Below are positions 22,201 to 34,294 of a stretch of 64,000 nucleotides of DNA, one piece after another. The DNA comes from Daphnia pulex (taxonomy: Eukaryota > Arthropoda > Branchiopoda > Diplostraca > Daphniidae), in assembly GCF_021134715.1 (NCBI RefSeq), contig NC_060027.1:1178001-1242000 (forward strand). The letters are read 5' to 3'. The position numbers were made by a program, and so were the translations under genes. Under the pieces are notes generated by a model. That model had not been told where the DNA came from. It ran no database searches and saw nothing but the letters and a program-made list of their open reading frames with translations. Positions within the stretch are counted from its first letter, which is position 1; each line of letters opens with the position of its first letter.

Positions 22201-23562
22201 TAAAACTTTTCATCCAGCATTACCTCAACATTGATACAGGTAGCAGAAGAATACACCAACAAATTGCCAGAAAGCCATCAGGCAACACCTATTATTTTGC
22301 GCAACAGCTCAACTCTGCATGGACACCAACATGGTAAATTGAAGTATGATGATGAACTGCAAGTCTGTAGAAGATCCATTTCAGTGCACCTCTCAATCAG
22401 AAAATGACTGCCACACCAAACATCACAACCATGAACAGCTCAAACTTTCGCTAACCAATGAAACCTGCAAAGCAAGAGCCAAAAGTACATTAATAAACCA
22501 ATAAAATTTCAAAATTATAAAATAGATAATTTTAGCTGTTTAATAAAAATTCTCAAATAAACCAAATTGTAAATCTTCTCAATGTGATCAAAATCTTTTC
22601 ACAAATGCTTATTAGAAACAGTTAGTAGTTGTCAAATTGCTTCTAAAACATGAATTTTAGGCCCAACTCGAGTAAATTCTAAACAAACACAAATGGACTA
22701 AAATTTAACAAGATGCTAACCCACTGAAGTTGCCATATTACAAGTAGATTTTACCATTTCAGCTTGCCTAGTGTGCACATTTTCATATCGCAACATGGTA
22801 GAGGCCTCTTCACAGAGGCTTGGCATCTTATCTCATCTTGTTGATTTGGCATTCCACATCGAGAACAATCTCCACCAACCTGTCACAAAATGAACTAGAT
22901 TAGTTATTGACACTTTTCAAATCATTATTAATGAAAGTTCATACCTTCTCAAGCTTAATTCAAGGGCATCTCTCAATTGAAAAAATTCACATAACAAATC
23001 ACAGAAAATATTCACAAATGACATGTAACTTTAGTTTACTAATGTTTGATAATGGGTAATAAAACAGCTCAATTTTCTATCAGAAACCTCACAGAATTTT
23101 AATGTGGAAACAAAGTCATAGAATCATGAAGTTACTCTACATTATTACTTGTACTGTTCTAAAGTACTTTGACAGGACGAAGCGTGCAACACTCAGCAAG
23201 AGACGACATTTTAAACAAGTGTACAACAAGCATGGCCACATTGAACTGGCTAGTATAAATTTAAGGCCATGTTACCCGTAAATTAACAGTAGAAAACGAT
23301 AAGAATTAGAGTAGGAATTACCTTTTTTTATGAAGAACAATTTCAGGAATGAAATTACCCGGCAGTCATGACTGGAGTAACCTTGTCAGTCAGCGTCTCG
23401 GAAGTAAAAGGACGACAAAACGGACAAATGGTTTCTCAACTTTCGTCTCAGTCCGTACATCCCTCTACCAACACAGGCTGAATAGTTCAATCCCTAAACA
23501 CACTGAAATATTTAGCCACCTAGTGACAGCCCTTAGCATCCACGGACGATAGAGTCACATCA
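19227..23562. other. gene-poor stretch with weak open frames only
   Basis: Open frames at 19444-19743 (-) and 20996-21271 (+) have no recognised domain or exon partners. A sequence close to the CTCF consensus lies near 20597-20613. 21590-21850 is strongly AT-rich. I see nothing else. Confidence 0.4.
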
Positions 23563-24812
23563 ATCCTACAGGCTACAGCTGTACTGTAGTATGCCTGTAG
23601 TAGAAATCACAAATTTCATATTACAGAAATCTTACTAATTTTCTTATCTGGTCTTCCAGATGCATGTTTTGTAGATGGTGAATCTCAAGTGAAACTAAGA
23701 ACTTTGAGTCGTCATTACATGTAATTGACTATCGTTTCCAATTTTGATAATGGTGAGATGTCGTTTCAACACATAGACTGAATAACATTTTTCTACATCT
23801 ACAATTCATTGGTTTTGTCTTTAGGTTTTTTGTTCTGTATGATATATTTCAAGTACTCGCCTGAGCTCTCTTCCTTTCTGTGACCCTATCTTATCTATGG
23901 GTTAAAATTGATACATTTAGGTATTTCTTGCTGTCACTGCAATCTTTAATTTTTTTTTTTATTGACAGTTTAATAATCCTGTTGTGCCATAGACCTTATC
24001 CACTGGTGGAATGTCGAGAAATGTTGAACTTGTTCCAGGTATTTACTCCTTATCTTTCTTTTAGCTGTACTCTTAGTTAGTAATTTTATTTCATTTCAGG
24101 TTAATCTTTCGCCATTTTGTTACGATGTGAAGCACTTGAAATGAAAGATAAACAGAAGGTGATGGTTTATTTTTTCAAAAATTGTGTCTGACGACTAAAT
24201 CAATTTTTAATTCAACAATCTCATGCATCTACAAGTTTACTGATGCATATCGCGATCTTAATCATTACGCACATTTTGGCGAGAATAAACGTAATTTAAA
24301 TAATTCATTGCAAGATAATGTAGTAGCAATGCCTGTTTCTGAACCAATTTTTAAACAAAGTGACACCATTTTAATGAATAAATCCTTCTAGTTGACCATA
24401 GTGAAGACCAACTGCGATAATTATGATAGAATCGTAAACAAAGAAATGACTGATAAATTGGGAATTTGCCAACGGGTATAGATTGCTTTATTTAGAATTC
24501 AAATTGCAAAAGAAACCTGGAACTGGAAGGTAAAATGGATTTGGTTTTCACTATTATGTAAAATAATCCTTTGCCCAACTAATAATCAGATGCTGCAAAA
24601 ACATAAGTAAATGCTAACCGAGTCGCAGCTCCTTGGGTTGCGTGTTTCCCAATACGCCGTTACGGTAAATAATCCATTACCCAAATTTCTTTCCTGGCAG
24701 TGTGATAGGGGATTATGGGATGTAAAACTCATTTCTCATGCAAATTTGACAGAAAGTAATTTGTCACCGTAAAAGAAATAAACATCACATAAACATTCTA
24801 CGTAGAATTAAC

Positions 24813-25466
24813 AACTATATAGCACAAGCCATTCTTTGAAAATGAAAAGAAAATCACAAGCTACCGTACTCCATCACTACTCTGCAACCGAACAAAAAAT
24901 ACAAACGGCATTTATCACTTTCTTTTCTTAAAAAAAACAAACAGCATGCAATTCTCTCGACCAACATTCGTTAAAAGTCTTTTGTAACCCAATCAAAAAC
25001 CGCAACCTGGTTCAATAATTCTTGCTGACGCTAAAGAACAAGTTAAGACTCTATATCGAGATAAATCAGCTATAGGAACAGATAACGACAATAGAATAAC
25101 TAAATGTGGGTTGAAGGAATGGTGTCTAAAAAGGGGAGAAACTATATAGCACAAGCCATTCTTTGAAAATGAAAAGAAAATCACAAGCTACCGTACTCCA
25201 TCACTACTCTGCAACCGAACAAAAAATACAAACGGCATTTATCACTTTCTTTTCTTAAAAAAAACAAACAGCATGCAATTCTCTCGACCAACATTCGTTA
25301 AAAGTCTTTTGTAACCCAATCAAAAACCGCAACCTGGTTCAATAATTCTTGCTGACGCTAAAGAACAAGTTAAGACTCTATATCGAGATAAATCAGCTAT
25401 AGGAACAGATAACGACAATAGAATAACTAAATGTGGGTTGAAGGAATGGTGTCTAAAAAGGGGAGA
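24813..25466. repeat. 327-bp direct tandem duplication at the 3' end of TopBP1-like copy 1
   Basis: 24813-25139 and 25140-25466 are nearly identical (both begin AACTATATAGCACAAGCC). The unit includes the last ~40 nt of the TopBP1-like coding sequence and its stop, so a duplicate coding tail lies downstream of the real stop. The 41-47 kb copy has a single unit. Confidence 0.9.
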
Positions 25467-28400
25467 AATTCTGGCAAAACACATTCCGCCCACTGGCACT
25501 TATTGTCTTTGGCGAGGATCAAGTCCCTGAGATAATTGGGTGGGACGCAATAGATACCTTTACTGGCGTATAAACGAAGTTTAATTTTGTTGATTTCACG
25601 ACTATCCAGGACACAGAGGTTGGTCTTTCCATTCTCCAAAGCCAATCTAAAACAGAGAAAATGAATCGAAGGCAATTACATATTGTTTCGTTTGTGGTTT
25701 AATAAGTTGAAATGGATATCTTACTCGGGAGCAATCACTTCTCCTCCGCCGGCTTCAATTAACTGCTGGAAGGCATCGTTCTTCTTGCGGAGGTAAAGTA
25801 CGGCCTTAATGCCTTGGAAAGGGCCGGTAGAAAGGCCACGGTTTCGAATAGTGCGCCAGTAATAAGCAGCGGCGGAAATCCTGGCTTCCTCTTTGGAAAT
25901 GGAATCATTGGACGTAGGATTGCCCCACTCGAATATTCGCTCATCGACAAAGTGATAAGTTTGCTCGCTCTTTGCGATCCATCCAGGATGAACAATCCAT
26001 TTTCCTGCAGCGATAGATGTCATCAGCTTGTCGTTACACTCAAGTTTGGCAACTACAAGGTGAGTGCATGTTGAATCGTAATGTTTGCCATCGATGGCAA
26101 TCCCGCCTAGCACTTCGATTATTTGAACACAGCTGTCACGATCTTCTTGTGACATACCAGAGAACATGATCCGGAAAGAATGGCCACTGTACCGTGAAGC
26201 ATTTAGCCTCTTCGACTCGTTTAGTCTCTTCGATGCATTTGGCCTTTGTGAAATCCGGCTAACTGCATCTGGTGAACACGGTGGTGGTGCCAAACGTACA
26301 GGAACATTTTCCAACTGGCTAGCTACTGGATCGTTTGGCAAGGAAATCTCCTGAGTTGGACGAGGGAGAACTTGCTCGGCCTGCAAGGGTTTTTCTTCTT
26401 CAGCTAGACTGTTGGGAAGGCTTTGCAGTTCATGTGTGGTTTCCAGGGGACCGGAAGAGACGGGCGCAACATCTGGTAATAAAACTGTTTCAAAGTTTAG
26501 GGACGGTTGATAGCAAGTTGCAGCACGCAAACGACTTCCAGCATATTCGCAGTCTACGATCCACTGAGGCAAGACGAACAGTTGATTCCATTTTCTGGCA
26601 TTCTGCATATCTTCGGAAGGGGTCAACTCGCCCTGACATATGAAATGAGTTACTTCCTGGGAGTGCTGGAGAATAACTTGACCGCCCAGAGTTGTGATGA
26701 ATTCCTCCATCTCGAGTCGTCTGTCTTCTTCGATCTCCTGGCCAATAAAAATCCTCGCCTCGTGTAACGGAGGAAGATTCGGATCCGGCAAAGGCGAAGC
26801 TTCTGCATTTGTCACCTCATCTGTAACTTCCCAATTGCAGTTTAACAATTTTTCAGTTAGATTTGCAAAATAATCCTCGGCGAGGGAAACCAAAGTTTCT
26901 CTTTCACTCTTGATTGGAGACGTAGTGGTCGGTGAATCTTCTGGTCTGGGCGTCAAACGGACGCGGTTATCCAATGCATGTTTCCACAGTTTTCGAGTAT
27001 TTGGTGATGGATCCGGCTAAAAAGAAATGGAATTTAGAAATTAAGAAATACAAAGAAGAAATCAATTGTTAATAGTTTACAGTAGGGCGACATTACATTT
27101 AATAATCGTCCGTATGGAGTGTCGGGTGTACGCATATTACTAAGAGCTGGTCGAGGTGTGGGGGATATACCGAAAGATTTTGTACCATGAGAAGTCTGCA
27201 GTAAAAAGCCCTCTGAAGCCGAGTCAGTCAGGACAGGGAGTATCACAGGAATCGTTGGTTGCCCCATCTAGATAAAGAAAAATTATGAAGTTAAGCTGAA
27301 TGATTAAGCACAAATTTAAGCACAAAATACTTGAACAGGCGTGGGGGCATCAAAAGTAATTGACGAAAATGAAACAGGAGCTGAGAGTGTTTGATCACCA
27401 GGTGGTCGAAAGATCCCGAAATCTGTTTCCTTCAGTCGAGTACTAGAAGTGGCGGATGCAATAATCCATTCAGCGTTAACGACAGGGACTCCCCACTTGA
27501 TGGCTTTTTCATATTTCCTTCCTTCAGCTTCGGGGCATACAAGATGTGTGGAAGGGTAAACGTCTTTAGCTTCGACCATTTTGCGAGAGAAGAACTCTTG
27601 TTGTTTGCCTCCAAGATGTTCGACCAAGTACTTAAGGAAATCTCTCAGTCGACCTTGAATCCCACTGAACGACACCACACATCCTGCAAATATTTGACTG
27701 TTCTGGAATTTGATTGGTTGATGATAGATTTCAATTTCCACTAGACAATCCTCATCGATGCAGTCCTCGATCCAAAATGTGTTGATCGCAACAGCTTGCC
27801 CAACTGGATCGTCTGGGAGCAATTCGGCATGGACGACGGGTGTAGTAACCTTGTATTTGGCGCCGTTTGACACTACGCGACCTCCGTTACTTTCGATGAG
27901 ATCTGTCGTCCAATACATCCAATTCGCATCCATGGAACCAACGAGTTGAAAAGTGAGATCGGAAAATAGGGCATCGACAGGACGAAATTTCAACAATACT
28001 GACACATCTTCTTCCATTTCTGTTTCGTCAGCTGTAGTCAAGTTCTCAAAGATCGTTTGCAGGTCTTTTTCTTCAGGGCAATTGTTGTTTTCTTCAGTTG
28101 TGACATTTTTGGCGGTGCTCTGCTTACTGAGAGTCCGTACGTACTGCACGTCGTCTTGGGAATCCCCCGTTGCCATCGATACAAGCTCAGGCGTAGGCTC
28201 CTTAGAGAAGCTGCTTATAGTGAAGAGGTTCTTGTAAATAGGATGCAGATACTTGGCTTCGGGAGCTGGTGCTTTTCAGGACTCGCCTGTAATGAAACAA
28301 GATAAAATAAAATAAATCAAAATTTTAAAACACTGGACAGTCTTGCTGCAAGAGGTTCTTGCTGAAAGAGGTTCTTGCTGCAAGATTGCTTTGACAAGAA

Positions 28401-28679
28401 TGGGATTGCAATTGTATATGGAATCGAGAAGACACAGTGGACCAACAACTGTGCACTCGTAACTTTGAAGAAATTCAATTAACAGACTGCTGAATTCAGA
28501 CAAGATAAATACATGTTCTTTGATGGGTTTCAACTCCAAACATTCATTTTCTGGAATCCACACAACATTTAAGCCATGGTCCTTGCAACACTTGTAAGCA
28601 AGAGTCAAGTTCTTATTACATGTAGCCTCGTTTGAATGGAAAGGAATAACGCAAAATATTTTTTTACAAAGCTGGCTAT
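25427..28679 (-). pseudogene. topbp1: TopBP1-like gene, copy 1 (start lost, BRCT1-3 missing)
   Basis: Minus-strand exons are 28679 down to about 28320 (BRCT0), about 28260-27331 (linker, BRCT4, BRCT5), 27267-27097 (linker with a TPDTPYGRLL motif), 27016-25725 (BRCT6, BRCT7, start of BRCT8) and 25646-25427. All later junctions are clean and in frame. TopBP1 is a BRCT scaffold that activates ATR and is needed for replication initiation. BRCT0 is followed directly by the linker before BRCT4, so BRCT1-3 (the RAD9/Treslin-binding part) are gone. The junction intron has no good GT donor, and an in-frame TGA (28276-28278) lies just after the apparent acceptor. A 17-nt deletion removed the ATG seen in copy 2, leaving TGA immediately upstream in frame. 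It is probably non-functional, or a truncated paralogue using another start such as 28176. A full-length parent gene elsewhere is inferred. Confidence 0.8.
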
Positions 28680-29742
28680 TTCACACATCAGCAGTTTGAT
28701 CTTACAAGAGGCTCTGGAAACTAACTAATAAAATATATAAGTTTGTGTTGGCAGAATAACAAAGCTAACAAGATTAATTCCCATTTACTTATAAATACCA
28801 GAATAAAAATTGTACCTGTCGCTTTAAGATGACAAAATATTAAGAAGGCTGTCGTCACTCAATCGCCCTGACGTGCACGTGTCAACTGATTTTAGACAGC
28901 AGGGCAGCCGAATTATTACGACTCGTTGCTATAGCCACCAACCACCATTTGCCAATTTTCTTAATTCAAAGAAAAGCATATTTAAAAAAAATAAAATTAA
29001 TTTAAAAATCGTTATTTTGGTCTCTGGTTCGGCTACCACATGGCTACTGCTACAAAACTAAATTAATTTTCACACAATCCAATTGGTTTCTTTATTAAAA
29101 AGCAAGCACGATTCCATCTTTCATTGGAAAACACGATTAGCAAAATTAAAACAAAAACTTTAAGCCAAGAATATAAATGAACGGAAGAAAATCGGAATTC
29201 GACAAAAAAAATAACAAATTAAGTTTAACAGGTTAATTTTTCGTTGAGCATGTGCAGTACATAGAAATTTAGGTCTCTTAAAGCCAACAAAAAAGAATAA
29301 ACTAACTATTAAACGATGAGAAGTTTATTGAAACGACGAGTCTTAAGTCATAACCAGTTAACCGCCAGCAATTATCATATTTTAGTGCACATCAACACGA
29401 TGCGACAGCGTGTTGTTTTTGTTTGTTAGTTCTCACGAAAAGCACTCGCGCCACCTATTGGATATATTTATACATTAAGTGACAGCGGGATTGCATTGCA
29501 AATGGTAGCAAATCACAAAAGCAGACAAAAAACCAAATAAATCAAAACATCCAACACACTCCAGGATAACAGCGGCATCAAAGACTCCATGTAACAGCTC
29601 AACTCAATCAAAGAATAGTTGAAAGGAAAATACAAACCGCGGCTCTCGTGAAAGTAAACAGGTAAATAATGCAGACGAAAACTATCAATCAAATGGCTTG
29701 ATACGCAATTGTTGATTACAATACGATAAACGATTCCAAGTA

Positions 29743-30689
29743 GGAAAAAGATTTCACCACGAAAAATTCGATTCCAACTTGGAATTAACGCCACGAGAAA
29801 ATGACAAAGATTTGCTCAACAAGTTGAAAAATGTTTTGAATGACTTGCAGTTCAACGTTTGCGTCTGCGAAGACTGGACTTACAAACAAATCGAGAAGAA
29901 AATCACAAAATGTAAGTGATTGAAGGACCCTAGTTCTTTTTAAAAATAGAAAAGCTCAATGATTCTCTCTCTCTTTCTAAATTGCACTACCTTGCAGTGG
30001 CCACCAAGGAAGATCATAGGAAGAGCGACTGCATTCTGTTCGTGTTCATGACTCACGGTTACAACGGCAAATTGTACGCAAAAGACACGCATTACAATCC
30101 AGATCCGTTGAGATTGCTTTTTACATCGGACAAATGCCCCAGTCTCGCTGGGAAACCAAAGATTTTCATCATTCAAGCGTGTCGAGGAAACAGTCCTGAT
30201 TTGGGAACTTCATTGACTCCTCGCCCAAAGCACTCTTCTCATCGCGTTAGCTCATCCGACGAGACCGACGGACACAAACGGACACAAAAGTGAGCCGTTC
30301 AAGATGGCAACACACGCAGATTTTTTAATCGCAAACTCTACAGTTTCAAGTACTACAAACAGTCAAACACTAGCTGATAGCCAACTTACCTCTATTGCTT
30401 TTAAAATGACATTTTGTTGCACGGCAGACTTAACCTCCTACCGAACATGGTTCCTTGAAGCTTTCTGTGACGTTTTGCCGTCTGAAGAATACCACAAAGA
30501 TGACTTCCTCTCCATCATGACCACCGTCCAAAGAAAAGTCGCCATTTCCTTCGCAAACGAACTCGGCGATAAGCAGATCCCATCCTTAACCCCATGCTCA
30601 CCCGAAAACTCTACTTCACTTCCAAAAAAACAAAACACTTCTTCAAAAGAAAAAAACCCCTCAAAGGCACGCTAGAATGTCTTGTATAA
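29743..30689 (+). pseudogene. caspase fragment 1, disabled
   Basis: Exons 29743-29911 and 29998 onward encode caspase large-subunit sequence. This comprises HEKFDSNLELTPREND, the catalytic His motif (FMTHGYNG, SHG-like with T for S) and the intact catalytic pentapeptide QACRG. A small subunit (THADFLIANSTVS, then a TWFLEAFCDVL block) follows. Frameshifts near 30290 (large/small junction) and 30592 (before the usual C-terminal strand) break the frame. The intron that interrupts Q|ACxG in the two neighbouring caspases is absent. The 5' end coincides with the end of segmental duplication copy 1, so the N-terminus has been cut off. Caspases are Cys/Asp proteases of apoptosis, but this locus cannot make a complete enzyme as read. 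Confidence 0.85.
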
Positions 30690-30796
30690 GTTCAAATGTT
30701 TCAGAATAATTAAAGATTTATTATCACATTTACGTGACCGCAATAAAGATGTGAATAAGTACCATGGGGGAGGGGGCTTCAAACGTTCATTTTCGG

Positions 30797-31888
30797 TTAG
30801 AAATAAACGCGACGGATGGGCTGGCTAGTGACGCACGGTATTTGCGCGTAATCCTTGCCGAGAGTTGCAACCTTTAACAGGACCATGGTCATCATCGAGA
30901 GCAAATCTTCATATTTACCGTACTCTTTGAAAATGTGACAAAGGGATTGAATGAACCAGGAGCCACTCTCGGTGTTGCGCCAAGACGCGTAGCCTATAGC
31001 GAAAATGTTATTCATTTGAAAATAATTCAAGGGCTTCATTCAATCATTACCTGGAACGGTGGAATATGCAATCATAAAATCCGCCAATGTTGGAATGGAG
31101 TATTCCTCAACGACAGAATCCCTCTCTTTGGCCGAGTCGCATTGCATCAGTGTTCCCTTATCCATTTGGCTTCCTTGGCATGCCTGTGAGAAACACAGTA
31201 AAGGCTGGATTCTTTCAATTAGTAAATATTGTTACAATGGCAATTGTTACCAAAATGAAAAACAGTTTGGGCTTTCCGGCCAAAGATGGGCATTTGTCAG
31301 GTAGGAGGTAAAGGGAAACCATAACTCGTCCGAGTGATAAACCGAGTCGTATGTGTAAATCATGCCGTTCTCGCCGTGTGACAGTACAACGACCATGACG
31401 CAATCACACTCACTGTGATCTTCGTTTGCAACTGACAAATAAAATTTAAAAAAACAAAAATTAATTAATAAACTGTGCAGAACGAAGAAATGCAAACCAA
31501 AATTACATTCTTGGATAATTTTACGGACGTCACATACTCCGCGATCGTTGACATAAAACACCTGGAAACCCAATCCATGTAATGCAATCTGAAGATTCGA
31601 AACGTCCGTACTTGATCCGACTCTCCTGCTCAGCCCCAACGATGGATCGAAACATTCGTGGTTGAAAATGTAAGCTTTTCCTCGGCGTCGGTGTTTCATG
31701 TTGTACACGGGTGAATCACGATCAACTGGACATTCAGCCCGACTTGTCTTCCTTCTGTAAAATTGTAAATGTATAATGAATTAATGATCAAAAGTCAGCA
31801 AGAAAACGATTGAGGAAAAGTCAAACCTGGGAGCCTGAACTGGAGTTAGAAGTTGGTTTCCAATAGGATTTGCGTCGGTTAAATCCAT
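30797..31888 (-). pseudogene. caspase-like gene 2 (frameshift before the active site, Q-to-L change)
   Basis: Five exons: 31827-31888 (MDLTDANPIG start), 31507-31754, 31251-31431, 31051-31183 and 30797-30993. The large subunit has RRRGKAYIFNHE and the catalytic His in LSHGENG. In exon 3 an extra 5 nt (CTACC, near 31304) relative to the caspase consensus moves the rest out of frame. The product would stop before the cysteine. After the shift the order would be CPSLAGKPKLFFI-L|ACQG, so the S1-pocket Gln that normally precedes ACxG is Leu at the exon edge. The small subunit (LADFMIAYSTVPG, then WRNTESGSWFIQSL) is otherwise intact to TAA at 30797. Prodomain: very short. It is most likely a recent pseudogene, and a sequencing indel is the alternative. 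Confidence 0.8.
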
Positions 31889-32203
31889 TTTCTTCTCTGT
31901 CGTGTCGTCTGCGTCCGATTAAACCATTTCTCTATCTACTGTATCATGTTATAGCTGAAACAAGCATTATCACTGTACGTTTGTTAAAAGTCTAATCAAA
32001 CATTAAGTCGAATACGAGATACTCTGGCTGGCCTTTGACGTATTCCTGCGTGGGTAAGGTGTTTTGACTAAACAAAGCGCAAAGTGATAACATGGTAACT
32101 ACGTACGCGGTGGGCGTAAACGACGCTTTTATTCGGTAATATTTCTTTAAGGATGTTGGAACTTGGAAGGGATATCGAATAAAAAAATAAATAATAAAAC
32201 TAA

Positions 32204-33540
32204 TTACGACAGGCAGCAGCGCTTTGCAGGTGTACTGACTGTGGGTTTTGGCGGAAAATAAACCTGACGGATAAGTTGAGAGATGAAGCAAGGCATCTGA
32301 CATAATTCTATAATCGTTTTCTTCACTTCATCCTTCCCATATAATTCCTCGACAGCCACTTTTCGGAGAAAGACAGTCATCATCGAGATCAAATCGTCAC
32401 GTCACCCTCGTTGTGACAGAACATCACAGAGAACTTGGATAAATACTGCGCCGTTTTCTTCCGAACGGTACGATCCATAGCCTGTCAACAAGGTCGCAGG
32501 ATTGGCATTTGCTGACTAAACAAAAGAACCGGCCTTTTTTTTTTTTAAGAATACCTGGAATCGTGGAATAAACAAACAAGAAATCGGCCTGCGTCGGATG
32601 CGTCGGGTCCATCAATTGTCGTTGACGAGTAACTCACTTCGGTCCCGCCATCTCGCAATAGCTCCTGTTCATCGAATCCTCGACAAGCCTTTGAACGTGA
32701 AGAGCATAACAATGAATTTCTCCTAAAAATTAATCAAATAAAACACCTGGATGAAAAATAGTTTGGGTTTGCCGACCAACGTGTCGCATCGGTCGGAACT
32801 AAAAGGCATCCAGACATCTTCAACGTCGTACATTGTATCGAACGCGCATATTTTGCCATCTTGGCCGTGCGACATCACAACACCCAAAAGGCAATCGTGG
32901 TCCGTGTGATCGGCTTTTCCCGCAACTGAAATAACACAAAAAGAATACTGCGATCAGATCAACTGCTTTTTTAAGGAAACAAAAGAAAAATATTTGACTA
33001 TTACGTTTCGCAATTTCTTTTCGAACTTGATCTGCCGTAAGCTTATCAAAAGATTTGACTTCAAAATCCAACTGCCTCAGCGTTCGAGTGAGGTCATCTC
33101 TATCTTTACTTGAACCCGGACGATCGGAGGGGATTCGGTCAGCCGGCCACGTCTTTTGATGGAACTTGTCATGGTTAAAGATGCAAGCTGTTCCTCTACG
33201 GCGATGGCCCATATTATAATGGGGAAAGTCTCCAGGAATTTTCGCCGAACTTTAAATAATTGCCAAGAGTTATGAAAATTTTGTAATTTCAAATCAAACA
33301 AATTTGATCAAACCTGGTTGTATCCTCATTTTCTATAGACTCCCGAGGCCATTCCGATCCATTAGCGATAGCATCCGATTCCTTGGCCAGGCCGACTAAC
33401 AAACTAACGCAACCTTCACTTTCGAGCAATTTAAAACTTGTGGCTTGGGCGGCATGCACTGACGTAACATTATCAGTTTCAAAATCGCTCAGGGAACGCC
33501 CACCGAGGTTTTTACGAGTGAATAAAATAAAACTTGTAAG
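32204..33540 (-). pseudogene. caspase-like gene 3 (frameshift and premature stop in the small subunit)
   Basis: Exons from about 33540-33314 (prodomain-like, first exon not resolved), 33005-33249, 32747-32925, 32553-32688 and 32204-32481. The large subunit is well preserved: PGDFPHYNMGHRRRG, the His motif MSHGQDG, and Q|ACRG with the intron between Q and A. In exon 4 the frame of the p20/p10 linker (DEQELLRDGGTEVSYSS) and the frame of the small subunit (PTQADFLFVYSTIPG) differ by +1. In exon 5 a TGA at 32402-32404 interrupts SQRG*RDDLISMM. Both the linker shift and the stop must be undone for an active heterodimer, so I call it a pseudogene. A truncated p20-only product is possible. Confidence 0.8.
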
Positions 33541-34294
33541 ATTAGTACACTACTGTCAAGGCAGATATAAAAAATAGGAAGTCCGCTAAGACATAAAGGC
33601 ATTCGGCGGTTGTTTTCTGTTTCAGACACGAACTCAATTTTGTTGTATTTACTTGTTAAATGATTTATGTACAAGGGACTGTTAAAATCATTGACACTAC
33701 ATCGAGATGATGAGATAGCTATTTAAAAAATAAAAATTCTGTGAATCGCCAATATTTATATCGATCAATGTGTGCGGGGAGGGGGGGGGGGGAAAAGTGG
33801 ACGAAAACAAATGGGCGCGATGTGGAATCACGTTTCTTTCTTTTTAAAACTTTCTCTTCTTGAGCTCGAAAGGAATAAAAATATATCTACAGCAGTGAAT
33901 TAGGGTTAGTGTCACACTGAAACGCGCACTCAATGACCGAATGAACAGCGCGTCCCTCTCTTTCACTTTCCTCCCCGTTAACTTTAAAATCACGAATATA
34001 ATCTATGCATATTTAATTACACCTAACACAACATGGGTGGGGAGATGGGAGAGAGAGGGGAATTCGACAGTATAAATTCGACTTAAATAGACTCGTATAA
34101 ATTAATTAAAAGTGTACACAATATATGAACCTTTGTCTCATTTCAATCTCAACGACTCGTTGGTTTGCGCGAGATCACTACGTCACACACTCAATCAGAG
34201 CCGGGTCACGAAATCGAATGGGGGTATAACATAACAAAGGCACATGGGGAAGCTGCTAGCTCACCTCTCGCGTCAACGTCGTCGTCGTAAAACA
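33541..34294. other. intergenic; contains a G-run
   Basis: AT-rich spacer with a G-rich tract around 33776-33793. No gene was seen. Confidence 0.5.

Larger units (their letters stand above)
23563..29741. repeat. segmental duplication, copy 1
   Basis: This segment recurs at 41342-47241 in the same orientation. Across the TopBP1-like gene the offset is a constant 17469 bases with very few substitutions. Indels occur in the flanks: copy 1 has a 327-bp tandem duplication near 24.8-25.5 kb, and copy 2 has a 148-bp insertion. Both segments end together just after CGATTCCAAGTAGG. The first ~220 bases also occur a third time at 37700-37915. Confidence 0.95.

Noticed and set aside
25814-26767. Plus-strand open frames over the TopBP1-like exons
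   Set aside because: They are antisense shadows of the conserved BRCT6-8 exon and recur identically in copy 2.
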